The notes: generated by a model not told the origin, from the sequence alone. Positions 1 to 6,747 are shown, counted from the first letter of the stretch. The stretch is 7,632 nt of DNA from Bordetella parapertussis (GCA_945869355.1 CAMBPA010000054.1:1-7632), one strand, 5' to 3'. Numbers and translations are program-made.

Positions 1-352
1 CGACATTGACGATGCGCTCGGCTGGCTAGTCGGCCTAGCGGAAACGACGGAGCAATGTGTAGAGCTTGCCCATACGCCTGGCAACGGCACACGGGTCTAC
101 GCCGACCCCGAGCAGCAACATCTTGGCGCCACAGCGATTGGGTTCATCACGTTTCTAGAGGCCACCGAGGCTTTGTCCCCCGTGCTGCGAGAGATTGTGA
201 TTGACCGCGCGATGGCGACTACGGAAGGGCCGGTTTCGTTGCAGAAAATAAAAATTATCGCTTTGATGGTGCTCTGGAGTCAGGAGGCCGAAGTCGACCA
301 CTTGATCCTCGAAGAGCTCCTGCGTGATGACGGCGATCGTTTGCTGCACTGA
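1..352 (+). CDS. smg: Smg family protein (DUF494), 3' part only
   Basis: The reading frame is open from the left edge to the TGA at 350-352 and shows the last 116 residues. The family is about 155 residues long, so roughly the first 40 lie outside the window. The visible part aligns from memory with E. coli Smg: a short helical start, R-V-Y followed by E-x-x-x-L, then G-F-I-T-F-L-E, the R-E-I-V-I-D-R helix, a central [11 protein letters not shown] segment, and a C-terminus ending L-L-H as in E. coli (M-L-H). The biochemical role of Smg is unknown. It is a conserved small acidic protein often encoded between dprA and a topoisomerase gene in beta- and gammaproteobacteria. Here gluQ follows almost directly and topB comes after it, so the three are probably co-transcribed. 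Family assignment is firm; function is not. Confidence 0.9.
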   Translation, partial: DIDDALGWLVGLAETTEQCVELAHTPGNGTRVYADPEQQHLGATAIGFITFLEATEALSPVLREIVIDRAMATTEGPVSLQKIKIIALMVLWSQEAEVDHLILEELLRDDGDRLLH

Positions 353-357
353 TTAGT

Positions 358-1290
358 TTGTTGGCGCCTGCTTTGTCTTCGTACCGCGGACGGTTTGCGC
401 CCAGCCCAAGCGGGCCGCTTCATGCGGGGTCCGCGGTGGCCGCGGTTGCGAGTTACGCAGACGCGCGCGCCAAAGGCGGCAAGTGGCTGCTGCGCATTGA
501 GGATTTAGATACACCGCGCAACGCTGTTGGCGCAGTTGAGACAATTTTGAGCCAACTGCGAGCGCTCGGCATGGTGTGGGATGAGGACATTGTCTTTCAA
601 TCTCGTCGAATGTCTGCCTATCAGTCGGCATTTAATACCCTTCTGTCTTTAAATCTCATTTATCCCTGTGGATGTACGCGCCGAGAAATCGCGGACTCGG
701 CTGTCCAAGGCCCTTCAAGGTGCCCGGATGGAGAACACCCCTACCCCGGAACCTGTCGCCTGGGGCTACCAACGGGCCGCCAGCCGCTTTCTTGGAGGGT
801 CCGAGTACCGCAGGGCACCTATCGGTTCGAGGACCGCTGGCAAGGCTGGATGGAGCAAGATGTCGCGCATGCAGTGGGTGATTTTGTAGTCAAGCGTGCG
901 GATGGGGTGTGGGCCTATCAGCTTACAGCTGTCGTCGATGATGCGGCACAACAGATCACAGCAATCGTTAGAGGTGAAGACTTACTTACCAGTACAGCTA
1001 GGCAAAACATGCTTCGTAAAATCTTTGGGTACGCGCAGCCGACCGTCTTACATGTGCCGCTGGTGGTCGATCAACAGGGGCTGAAGCTTTCAAAACAAAA
1101 TGGGGCGAAGGCGCTTGACCAGGACAGACCGCTTGAAGTCTTGCAGCAGGCTTGGGTAGACTTAGGGTTTGAAAGAGTGGTTGCCACTAATATAGAGACA
1201 TTTTGGTCCGCTGCCTTGTCGGTTTGGGCACAAGGGCCGACTCGTGCTAACTTGCACGGCACTCCCCAGCTCCCGTATGATCCGCGCTAG
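358..1290 (+). CDS. gluQ: Glutamyl-queuosine tRNA(Asp) synthetase (GluQRS)
   Basis: GluQRS is a truncated paralogue of glutamyl-tRNA synthetase that lacks the anticodon-binding domain. It activates glutamate and attaches it to queuosine at position 34 of tRNA-Asp in the cytoplasm. The 310 residues match the family length (about 300). Visible features are G-R-F-A-P-S-P-S-G at 11-19 leading into the HIGH-equivalent P-L-H-A-G-S (20-25), the R-I-E-D-L-D glutamate/ATP segment (46-51), a zinc site of Cys104, Cys106, Tyr129 and Cys133, the V-V-D-D...V-R-G-E-D-L-L region (192-210), and the KMSKS-equivalent K-L-S-K-Q (243-247). The loop between Cys106 and Tyr129 is longer than in E. coli and holds an extra Cys122. 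The start is uncertain: there is no in-frame ATG, and TTG at 358, 361 or 373 all fit, just after the smg stop, which suggests translational coupling. No strong ribosome-binding site is visible. The usual gammaproteobacterial neighbour dksA is absent. Confidence 0.95.
   Translation: MLAPALSSYRGRFAPSPSGPLHAGSAVAAVASYADARAKGGKWLLRIEDLDTPRNAVGAVETILSQLRALGMVWDEDIVFQSRRMSAYQSAFNTLLSLNLIYPCGCTRREIADSAVQGPSRCPDGEHPYPGTCRLGLPTGRQPLSWRVRVPQGTYRFEDRWQGWMEQDVAHAVGDFVVKRADGVWAYQLTAVVDDAAQQITAIVRGEDLLTSTARQNMLRKIFGYAQPTVLHVPLVVDQQGLKLSKQNGAKALDQDRPLEVLQQAWVDLGFERVVATNIETFWSAALSVWAQGPTRANLHGTPQLPYDPR
1252..1281 (+). promoter_or_regulatory. Possible sigma-70 promoter for topB, inside the gluQ 3' end
   Basis: TTGCAC (1252-1257) and TATGAT (1276-1281) are separated by 18 bases. 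The -10 box matches the consensus at five of six positions, the -35 at only three. Transcription would begin near 1288 and leave a leader of about 60 nt before the topB ATG. It lies just upstream of the largest gap in the plus-strand gene run, which is why it was considered. This is a pattern match only and the gene may simply be read through from upstream. Confidence 0.25.
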
Positions 1291-1349
1291 CTTGAATTAA
1301 CGCATGGACCCGACCGCCTATTTTTGGGTGTGGGTCAGAATGGATAAGA

Positions 1350-4004
1350 ATGACTAAGACACTAATAATTGCTGAGAAACCCTCGGTTGCCCTTGATATT
1401 TCTAGAGCGCTAGGGGGTTTTACGCGCGAGGGCGACTACTTTGAGAACGACAAATATGTGTTGTCCTCCAGCGTGGGTCACCTTTTGAGCTTGGTAGCGC
1501 CGAATGACCCCGTCAAGGGAAAGTGGAGTTTTAACCACCTTCCCGTGATTCCTCCCCAGTTTGAGCTCGGGCCAAGTGATAAGCGGTCAGCCGAGCGACT
1601 CAAAATGTTGGTGCGACTGATTAAGCGTAAAGATGTCTCAGCGCTCATTAACGCCTGCGACGCTGGGCGCGAGGGCGAACTGATCTTTCGCTATATCGAG
1701 CAATATGCTTCGCAAAAAAAGCCGGTACAGCGCCTGTGGTTGCAGTCGATGACGCAAGACGCGATCCGCGAAGCGTTTACGCAATTGCGGTCCGACGACA
1801 CCATGAAGCCGCTAGAGGCCGCCGCGCGTTCGCGTGCCGAGGCCGACTGGTTGGTGGGCATCAACGGTACGCGAGCGATGACCGCGTTCAACAGCAAGGA
1901 TGGTGGATTTTTTAAAACGCCTGTCGGTCGTGTTCAGACGCCCACGCTGGCCATTGTGTTCGAACGCGAAGAGAAAATTCGACGCTTCGAGCCACGCAAT
2001 TATTGGGAAGTCCGCGCGACGTTTGTCGCGGCGGGTGGTTTGTATGAAGGTCGTTGGTTTGATCCGAATTTCAAGAAAAACCCAGAAGACCCCGCGCAGC
2101 ATGAATCGCGGTTATGGGCTGAAGCGGCCGCAAAAAGTGTTGTGGCCGCATGCCGTGGCCAGTCTGGGGTTGTCAATGAGGTGGCGAAGCCAAAAACGGA
2201 AGCTGCCCCAGCATTGTTTGATTTGACGTCGTTGCAGCGTGAGGCAAACGGCCGCTTTGGGTTTTCCGCGAAGACGACACTGTCTTTGGCACAAAGTCTG
2301 TACGAGCGCCACAAGGCCTTGACGTATCCGCGCACGGATTCCAAGCATTTGCCTGAGGATTACCTCAACACCGTGAAGGCGACGATGGTTGCGCTCGCCG
2401 AAGGTAGTGGCGTGAGTAAGGGCTTAGCACCGCATGCCGCCGTGATCACAAAAAATGGTTGGGTCAAACCGAATAAGAGAATTTTCGATAACAAAAAGGT
2501 GTCGGATCACTTTGCGATTATTCCGACCTTGCAGATTCCAAAAGAATTGAGTGAAGCCGAAGCCAAGCTATATGACTTGGTCGTGAAACGGTTTCTGGCG
2601 ATATTTTTTCCGGCGGCCGAGTTTCGTCTGACGACGCGTACGACCATCGTGCAGGCACATCAATTTAAGTCAGAGGGCAAGGTGTTGGTGTCCCCAGGTT
2701 GGTTAGCCGTTTGGGGTCGTGAAGTGCAAGGTGAGGATGCCACCCTTGTCGCGGTGGCCGAAGGCGAGAAGGTCCGCACCGAAGAAGTCGAGGGCGTCGC
2801 CTTAGTGACGAAGCCGCCGGCGCGCTATAACGAGGGCACGTTGCTGTCAGCGATGGAAGGTGCGGGAAAGCTTGTGGATGATGACGAATTCGCACAAGCG
2901 ATGTCAGAGCGTGGCTTAGGCACGCCGGCCACGCGCGCGTCAATTATCGAAGGCTTGCTCAACGAAAACTATTTACGCCGCGAAGGTCGTGACTTGGTTC
3001 CGACCGCTAAGGCGCGTCAATTGATGACGCTACTCAATGGCCTGGACGTTAAAGAACTGACCTCTCCTGAGTTGACGGGCGAGTGGGAGCACAAGCTTAA
3101 ACAAATCGAACAAGGCGAGCTTGAGCGTTTCGCGTTTATGCAAGAAATTGCACAAATGACACAAGTGATTGTGAAGCGTGCGAAGGAATACGACCGCGAT
3201 ACCGTGCCAGGCGACTATGTGAGCCTGCAGACACCCTGCCCTAAATGTGGCGCAGAGGTAAAAGAAAATTATCGGCGCTATGCGTGTACAAAATGTGATT
3301 TCTCGATTGGCAAGCACCCCGGAGGTCGCACGTTTGAGCCTGTTGAGGTCGAGACCTTAATCACGGACAAACACATCGGACCGTTGCAGGGGTTCATCAG
3401 CAAAATGGGTCGTCCATTTGCGGCTATTTTGAAGCTTGATCCTGATTCAAAGCTGGAATTCGACTTTGGTCAGCGAGATGAAGAGTCCAATGAGCCGGTT
3501 GATTTTTCGGAACGTACGGCGCTAGGCCCCTGCCCGAAATGCACAGCACCGGTGTATGAGCACGGTATGAGCTACATCTGCGAAAAATCAGTTGGTCCTG
3601 AGCGTAATTGCGATTTCCGTTCTGGAAAAGTGATTCTCCAGCAGGAAGTAGGTACTGACCAAATGGTTAAGTTGCTGGCGACCGGGAAAACAGATTTGCT
3701 AGAGGGGTTTGTGTCGAGCCGCACCAATCGTAAGTTCAAGGCCTACCTTTCTCGTGGTGCAGAAGGCAAAGTGAGTTTTGAGTTCGAGGCGCGTCCGGAT
3801 AAGCCTGGCCGCAAAACACCAAGCAAGACCGCGACTAAGACGGCTGCCAAAACTCCCGCCAAGAAAGCGACGAAAACAGCGACTAAGACAGCCAAAAAAG
3901 CCGCAACAAAAACACCAGCCAAAAAAGCTGCCGTGAAAAAAGTAGCTAAAAAAGTTGTGAAGAAGGTTGCAAAGAAAGCGGCTAAACCGACTGCAAGCGA
4001 ATAA
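1350..4004 (+). CDS. topB: DNA topoisomerase III with two zinc ribbons and an H1-like tail
   Basis: This is a type IA topoisomerase, which cuts one DNA strand through a 5'-phosphotyrosine link, passes another strand and reseals; TopB mainly decatenates replication and recombination intermediates. The 884 residues show a Toprim domain at the N-terminus (A-E-K-P-S, Glu9; D-A-G-R-E-G-E, Asp104 and Glu108), V-G-R-V-Q-T-P-T-L (192-200), and the catalytic Tyr326 in Y-P-R-T-D-S with Arg328. G-L-G-T-P-A-T-R-A (522-530) is also present. The C-terminal part is modular: a four-Cys zinc ribbon (Cys630, 633, 646, 649), a topoisomerase C-terminal repeat (about 668-707), a second ribbon (Cys728, 731, 744, 754) and a second repeat (about 772-812). 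A tail of about 65 residues made of Lys, Ala, Thr and Pro follows. The second Asp of the usual D-x-D-x-E Toprim triad is Gly106, a variant I recall from other TopB proteins. The ATG at 1350 has only a weak purine-rich site (GGATAAG) before it. panB begins 9 nt after the stop. Confidence 0.97.
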   Translation: MTKTLIIAEKPSVALDISRALGGFTREGDYFENDKYVLSSSVGHLLSLVAPNDPVKGKWSFNHLPVIPPQFELGPSDKRSAERLKMLVRLIKRKDVSALINACDAGREGELIFRYIEQYASQKKPVQRLWLQSMTQDAIREAFTQLRSDDTMKPLEAAARSRAEADWLVGINGTRAMTAFNSKDGGFFKTPVGRVQTPTLAIVFEREEKIRRFEPRNYWEVRATFVAAGGLYEGRWFDPNFKKNPEDPAQHESRLWAEAAAKSVVAACRGQSGVVNEVAKPKTEAAPALFDLTSLQREANGRFGFSAKTTLSLAQSLYERHKALTYPRTDSKHLPEDYLNTVKATMVALAEGSGVSKGLAPHAAVITKNGWVKPNKRIFDNKKVSDHFAIIPTLQIPKELSEAEAKLYDLVVKRFLAIFFPAAEFRLTTRTTIVQAHQFKSEGKVLVSPGWLAVWGREVQGEDATLVAVAEGEKVRTEEVEGVALVTKPPARYNEGTLLSAMEGAGKLVDDDEFAQAMSERGLGTPATRASIIEGLLNENYLRREGRDLVPTAKARQLMTLLNGLDVKELTSPELTGEWEHKLKQIEQGELERFAFMQEIAQMTQVIVKRAKEYDRDTVPGDYVSLQTPCPKCGAEVKENYRRYACTKCDFSIGKHPGGRTFEPVEVETLITDKHIGPLQGFISKMGRPFAAILKLDPDSKLEFDFGQRDEESNEPVDFSERTALGPCPKCTAPVYEHGMSYICEKSVGPERNCDFRSGKVILQQEVGTDQMVKLLATGKTDLLEGFVSSRTNRKFKAYLSRGAEGKVSFEFEARPDKPGRKTPSKTATKTAAKTPAKKATKTATKTAKKAATKTPAKKAAVKKVAKKVVKKVAKKAAKPTASE
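3810..4001 (+). repeat. Lys/Ala/Thr-rich degenerate repeat encoding the TopB tail
   Basis: The end of topB encodes a low-complexity tail (residues about 821-884) in which short units recur: K-T-P-A-K-K-A occurs twice (835-841 starting at Thr834 context, and 854-860), K-T-A-T-K-T twice in variant form, and K-K-V/A-x-K-K units follow. The DNA is A-rich and contains several AAAAAAG runs. Synonymous codons vary between units (CCC and CCA, GCG and GCC), so the repeats are degenerate in DNA and look maintained at the protein level rather than as a recent tandem duplication. Such tails resemble histone H1 and the C-termini of bacterial AlgP/HctB-like proteins and probably bind DNA nonspecifically. 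Confidence 0.8.
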
Positions 4005-4010
4005 AGGCGG
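4004..4010 (+). promoter_or_regulatory. Ribosome binding site of panB
   Basis: AAGGCGG begins within the topB stop codon (TAA 4002-4004) and ends 3 nt before the ATG at 4014; the central AAGG lies at a normal distance of about 6 nt. It is the clearest Shine-Dalgarno-like site among the plus-strand genes here, fixes the panB start, and suggests that panB translation is independent of, or re-initiated after, topB. Confidence 0.6.
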
Positions 4011-4013
4011 TAA

Positions 4014-4835
4014 ATGAGCGTGCAGTCGGTAGTGAAGCGGATCACGATCCCGCAATTAATGGCGTGCAAGGGCCAGCGCAAAATCGTTGCGTTGACTGCG
4101 CACAGCGCACCCATGGCACGCGCCATAGATCCGTGCGTTGACTTTATTTTGATCGGCGATTCGACCGCAATGGTTGCGTACGGACTGCCCAACACCCTGT
4201 CGATTTCGCTAGAAACCATCGCGCAACATACGGCTGCTGTGGCACGCAGCACGCAGCGTGCGTGCATTGTGGCGGACTTGCCTTTCGGCAGCTATCAGGA
4301 GTCGCTTGTGCAAGCTTTTCGTAGTGCAGGCTATTTACTGAGTCATGGTGCAGATGCCGTGAAGCTTGAGGGCGGCGCGATCATGGCGGAGACGATTCAG
4401 TACTTGTCTGCGCGGGGCGTCCCTGTCTTGGCGCATATTGGTTTGATGCCACAGTACGTCAATACGATGGGCGGCTATTTGTCGCAGGGTAAAACACCGG
4501 AGGATGCCGCACGTATTCTTGCTGATGCCCACGCTGTCGAGCACGCGGGTGCGTTTGGCATCGTGCTGGAAGGCGTCCAGGAAGCGCTGGCAGCAGACAT
4601 TACTGCGCAGGTGTCCATCCCGACGATTGGCATTGGGGCATCCCCCGCGTGTGATGGACAAATCTTGGTAACAGAAGATATTCTGGGATTAAGTGGCGAG
4701 CGCGTACCGAAATTTGTCAAACGCTATGCCGATCTCGATACAATGATGCGCAAGGCGGTTGAGCAGTATGCCGACGAGGTGCGCAGCGGAGCTTTCCCTG
4801 AACCTCAACATTGTTTTGGTGTGAAAAACACCTGA
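4014..4835 (+). CDS. panB: 3-methyl-2-oxobutanoate hydroxymethyltransferase (PanB)
   Basis: PanB transfers a hydroxymethyl group from 5,10-methylenetetrahydrofolate to 2-oxoisovalerate to give ketopantoate, the first committed step of pantothenate and coenzyme A synthesis. It is a cytoplasmic TIM-barrel enzyme, normally a Mg-dependent decamer. The 273 residues are full length. Visible active-site elements are I-G-D-S (47-50, metal-binding Asp49), A-D-L-P-F-G-S-Y (87-94, Asp88), V-K-L-E-G-G (116-121), A-H-I-G-L-M-P-Q (140-147), V-L-E-G-V (184-188, catalytic Glu186) and P-T-I-G-I-G-A-S-P-A-C-D-G-Q (203-216). The sequence reads like the alphaproteobacterial form: T-A-H-S-A-P-M-A replaces the T-x-Y-D segment usual in beta and gamma enzymes, and V-N-T-M-G-G-Y and S-P-A-C-D-G-Q are also alpha-like. 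No panC lies beside it. It is probably co-transcribed with topB and the downstream SET gene. Confidence 0.96.
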   Translation: MSVQSVVKRITIPQLMACKGQRKIVALTAHSAPMARAIDPCVDFILIGDSTAMVAYGLPNTLSISLETIAQHTAAVARSTQRACIVADLPFGSYQESLVQAFRSAGYLLSHGADAVKLEGGAIMAETIQYLSARGVPVLAHIGLMPQYVNTMGGYLSQGKTPEDAARILADAHAVEHAGAFGIVLEGVQEALAADITAQVSIPTIGIGASPACDGQILVTEDILGLSGERVPKFVKRYADLDTMMRKAVEQYADEVRSGAFPEPQHCFGVKNT

Positions 4836-4853
4836 TCTTTAGAAGCATCATCC

Positions 4854-5360
4854 ATGACAACAGCAGAAAAACCTTGGCATATCGTTAGGCGTTCCAAGGT
4901 GCACGGCAACGGCGTATTCGCAGCGCGCAATATCCCTGAAGGCACGCGCATCATTGAGTATGGTGGCAAAACCATTAGCAACAAGGAAGCCGATCGGAGG
5001 CATCCGACAAATCCCGACGACCCTTTTCACACGTTTTTCTTTTCGTTAAGTTCGGGCAAGGTCATTGATGGTGATGATCACGGCAACGAGGCCCGATGGA
5101 TTAATCACGCTTGTGAGCCGAACTGTGAAAGCTCAGAAGGTAAAGGTGGCAGGCGTGTTTACATCGTGGCCAAACGCGACATCAAGCGTGGCGAAGAGCT
5201 GAACTACGATTATGGCCTTGTCATTGAGGATGAAAAGCTAACGAAGGCGCTCAAGCTACAGTACGAGTGTCGTTGTGGGGCGGCGAGCTGCCGATCGACG
5301 ATGCTAGGCGTGCCGGAAAAGAAAGCCAAGAAGGCCAAGAAAAAAACTAAATCCGTCTAA
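4854..5360 (+). CDS. SET-domain protein, putative protein-lysine methyltransferase
   Basis: SET proteins transfer a methyl group from S-adenosylmethionine to lysine side chains. This 168-residue protein is little more than the domain itself: G-N-G-V-F-A-A-R at 18-25 (AdoMet-binding start), I-E-Y-G-G (34-38), the pseudoknot motif R-W-I-N-H-A-C-E-P-N-C (81-91), and G-E-E-L-N-Y-D-Y (113-120, catalytic Tyr120). A post-SET C-x-C-x4-C (Cys139, 141, 146) follows and would bind zinc together with Cys91. It ends in a Lys-rich tail (about 155-167). There is no signal peptide or membrane segment, so it should act in the cytoplasm. The substrate is unknown. The gene starts 18 nt after panB with a weak ribosome-binding site, and it converges on the DUF3429 gene. 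All signature residues are present, so it is probably active. Related bacterial SET proteins include secreted effectors, but the housekeeping context argues for a cellular target. Confidence 0.92.
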   Translation: MTTAEKPWHIVRRSKVHGNGVFAARNIPEGTRIIEYGGKTISNKEADRRHPTNPDDPFHTFFFSLSSGKVIDGDDHGNEARWINHACEPNCESSEGKGGRRVYIVAKRDIKRGEELNYDYGLVIEDEKLTKALKLQYECRCGAASCRSTMLGVPEKKAKKAKKKTKSV

Positions 5361-5372
5361 GCAATCACGCGC

Positions 5373-5861
5373 TTAAACGAGTTGCCACCACGCCAACCCC
5401 AAGGCGCCCACGGCGCCACCGGTTAGCATGGTGCGCAAGCGAAGCATCCAGCCTGGGATGAGACTTGGCACCTTGCGTGCAAGCAGTCCGTCAAGCACCC
5501 ATTGCAGGGCTAAGCCGGCCATGAGCATTCTCAGCCCTACATCAGGCAGAGCGAGTGTGGCGAACCAACCAATCAGTGCGGGAAAGACGCTCCAGACAAA
5601 GAGCGTGCCGCGCGGGGCATCAGCCGAAGCATGCACAGCCAGCCCCCACCACAAGGCACCCACAAAGCTCAGGATGATGGCACCGTACATAATGAGTGCG
5701 GTCAGCGCGATGAGTGGATCTAACCCCGTCCCGACGATGGTTGATAAAGCAAGCACCCAAAAAGGGGCCAGACCAAGCAAGCCTGGTAACAAGGCGGCCA
5801 GAGGAATACGGACAGGTAGTGGGCTGTTTGCGCAAGAGAGTAGATCAGACATAATCACCAT
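5373..5861 (-). CDS. DUF3429 family inner-membrane protein
   Basis: This is a 162-residue, strongly hydrophobic protein of unknown function. About five membrane segments can be drawn (roughly residues 19-43, 50-76, 86-106, 107-127 and 143-161), so it should sit in the inner membrane. Family landmarks recalled for DUF3429 are Y-G-A-I-I-L-S-F-V-G-A-L-W-W-G (59-73), the A-L-Q-W-V-L-D segment (118-124) and P-G-W-M-L-R-L-R near the last helix. The start is ambiguous: ATG at 5861-5859, or the fourth codon ATG at 5852-5850, which is preceded by GGTG; neither has a strong ribosome-binding site. The gene converges with the SET gene (12 nt between stops) and diverges from the DUF455 gene (35 nt between starts), so it is probably a single-gene transcript. 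Confidence 0.85.
   Translation of the reverse strand: MVIMSDLLSCANSPLPVRIPLAALLPGLLGLAPFWVLALSTIVGTGLDPLIALTALIMYGAIILSFVGALWWGLAVHASADAPRGTLFVWSVFPALIGWFATLALPDVGLRMLMAGLALQWVLDGLLARKVPSLIPGWMLRLRTMLTGGAVGALGLAWWQLV
5828..5855 (+). promoter_or_regulatory. Possible promoter for the DUF455 gene
   Basis: TTGCGC (5828-5833) and CATAAT (5850-5855) are 16 bases apart. The -10 box fits the consensus at five of six positions, the -35 at three. Transcription would start near 5862, about 35 nt before the GTG start. The site overlaps the 5' end of the divergent DUF3429 gene, so use of one promoter could affect the other. Pattern match only. Confidence 0.25.
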
Positions 5862-5896
5862 ATTACCAAGAGCGCAAGATCGCGGAACAAAGACCT

Positions 5897-6688
5897 GTGA
5901 ACGAAACTAGACAAATTGCCCTCGTTGCGCTGCAAGCGGTTTCCTGGGATGAAAAAGCTGCCTGGATTGCGCAGGTAGATACCACCACCGTGGTTGATAG
6001 CGATGCCGATTTGCGCGGTCGCGAGGAACCTCGCGCACAATCCCCTGGTCGCCCTGCTTTGAATTTGGTCCCGCCCGCCGAGCTTCTGTCGCGTAGTGTG
6101 CATACCCCAGAGGGACGTGCGGTACTTATTCATGCCTTGGCACATATTGAGTTCAATGCGATCAACCTTGCTCTGGATGTCGTGTGGCGATTTTCTGGGA
6201 TGCCCGACAAGTTTTACCGCGATTGGATGGAGGTAGCGCGCGAGGAGGCTGAGCACTATCGATTGTTGTCGGAGCATTTGGCCGACCTAGGCTATTGCTA
6301 TGGCGACTTCCCTGCGCATGATGGGTTGTGGGAGATGGCAGAGCGCACACAACAGGATGTATTGGCGCGTTTGGCACTCGTGCCTCGTACGCTTGAGGCG
6401 CGCGGGTTGGATGCGTCACCCGCAGTCAGGCATAAGCTCGCAAGTGGTGGAGATCGTCGTGGCGCAGAGATCGTTGATCTCATTTTGCGTGAAGAGATCA
6501 GGCATGTGGCGATTGGAAATTATTGGTACCGATGGCTTTGTGCGCAGCGTGGTTTCGATCCGGTGGCGCAATACGCTGCGCTCGCTTTAACGTATCGTGC
6601 CCCTAAGCTTAAAGGGCCCTTCAATGTACAAGCGCGGTTAGCCGCAGGGTTTAAGCCCGAGGAAATCGCCGCGTTGCAAAAACAGTAA
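5897..6688 (+). CDS. DUF455 family ferritin-like protein
   Basis: This 263-residue protein belongs to the DUF455 branch of the ferritin-like four-helix-bundle superfamily, which usually holds a di-iron centre; the reaction is unknown. Candidate iron ligands are spread as expected over the helices: H-A-L-A-H-I-E (79-85), R-E-E-A-E-H (115-120) and R-E-E-I-R-H (198-203), the last two giving paired E-x-x-H motifs. Other conserved-looking parts are R-P-A-L-N-L-V-P-P (52-60), the segment F-P-A-H-D-G-L-W (138-145), the central R-T-L-E-A-R-G-L-D (164-172), and a C-terminal R-A-P-K-L-K-G-P-F-N (234-243). The GTG at 5897 is the first start in the frame and has no strong ribosome-binding site. It is divergent from DUF3429 and converges on leuA. 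MiaE, a tRNA hydroxylase, is a structural relative, but nothing here shows that activity. Confidence 0.9.
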   Translation: MNETRQIALVALQAVSWDEKAAWIAQVDTTTVVDSDADLRGREEPRAQSPGRPALNLVPPAELLSRSVHTPEGRAVLIHALAHIEFNAINLALDVVWRFSGMPDKFYRDWMEVAREEAEHYRLLSEHLADLGYCYGDFPAHDGLWEMAERTQQDVLARLALVPRTLEARGLDASPAVRHKLASGGDRRGAEIVDLILREEIRHVAIGNYWYRWLCAQRGFDPVAQYAALALTYRAPKLKGPFNVQARLAAGFKPEEIAALQKQ

Positions 6689-6747
6689 CGCGACTGAGGT
6701 CAGCCATGTCCGATGTACAAAGGCGTCCTTTTTGGGCAATGGTAAGT

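Noticed and set aside
431..445. CCGCGG-TGG-CCGCGG double palindrome in gluQ
   Set aside because: It encodes a conserved-position Ala/Val-rich helix after the HIGH motif and is easily explained by Ala and Val codon choice.
1305..1337. Possible terminator between gluQ and topB (GACCC...GGGTC with a T run)
   Set aside because: The stem is only 5 bp with a 20-nt loop, and the T run lies inside the loop rather than after the stem.
3890..3955. Repeated AAAAAAG runs as programmed -1 frameshift sites
   Set aside because: They are read in frame as AAA-AAA-G preceded by C or G, not in the A-AAA-AAG register needed for tandem slippage, and no downstream pseudoknot is evident.
3743..4267. Minus-strand 174-codon frame with a long hydrophobic Phe/Ala/Val-rich stretch
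   Set aside because: It is the complement of the Lys/Ala-rich topB tail (AAA/AAG become TTT/CTT) and of panB, both well-supported genes.
5428..5910. Plus-strand 160-codon frame opposite the DUF3429 gene
   Set aside because: The minus-strand frame encodes a coherent multi-helix membrane protein with DUF3429 motifs; the opposite frame is Ser/Arg/Pro-rich with no recognisable domain.
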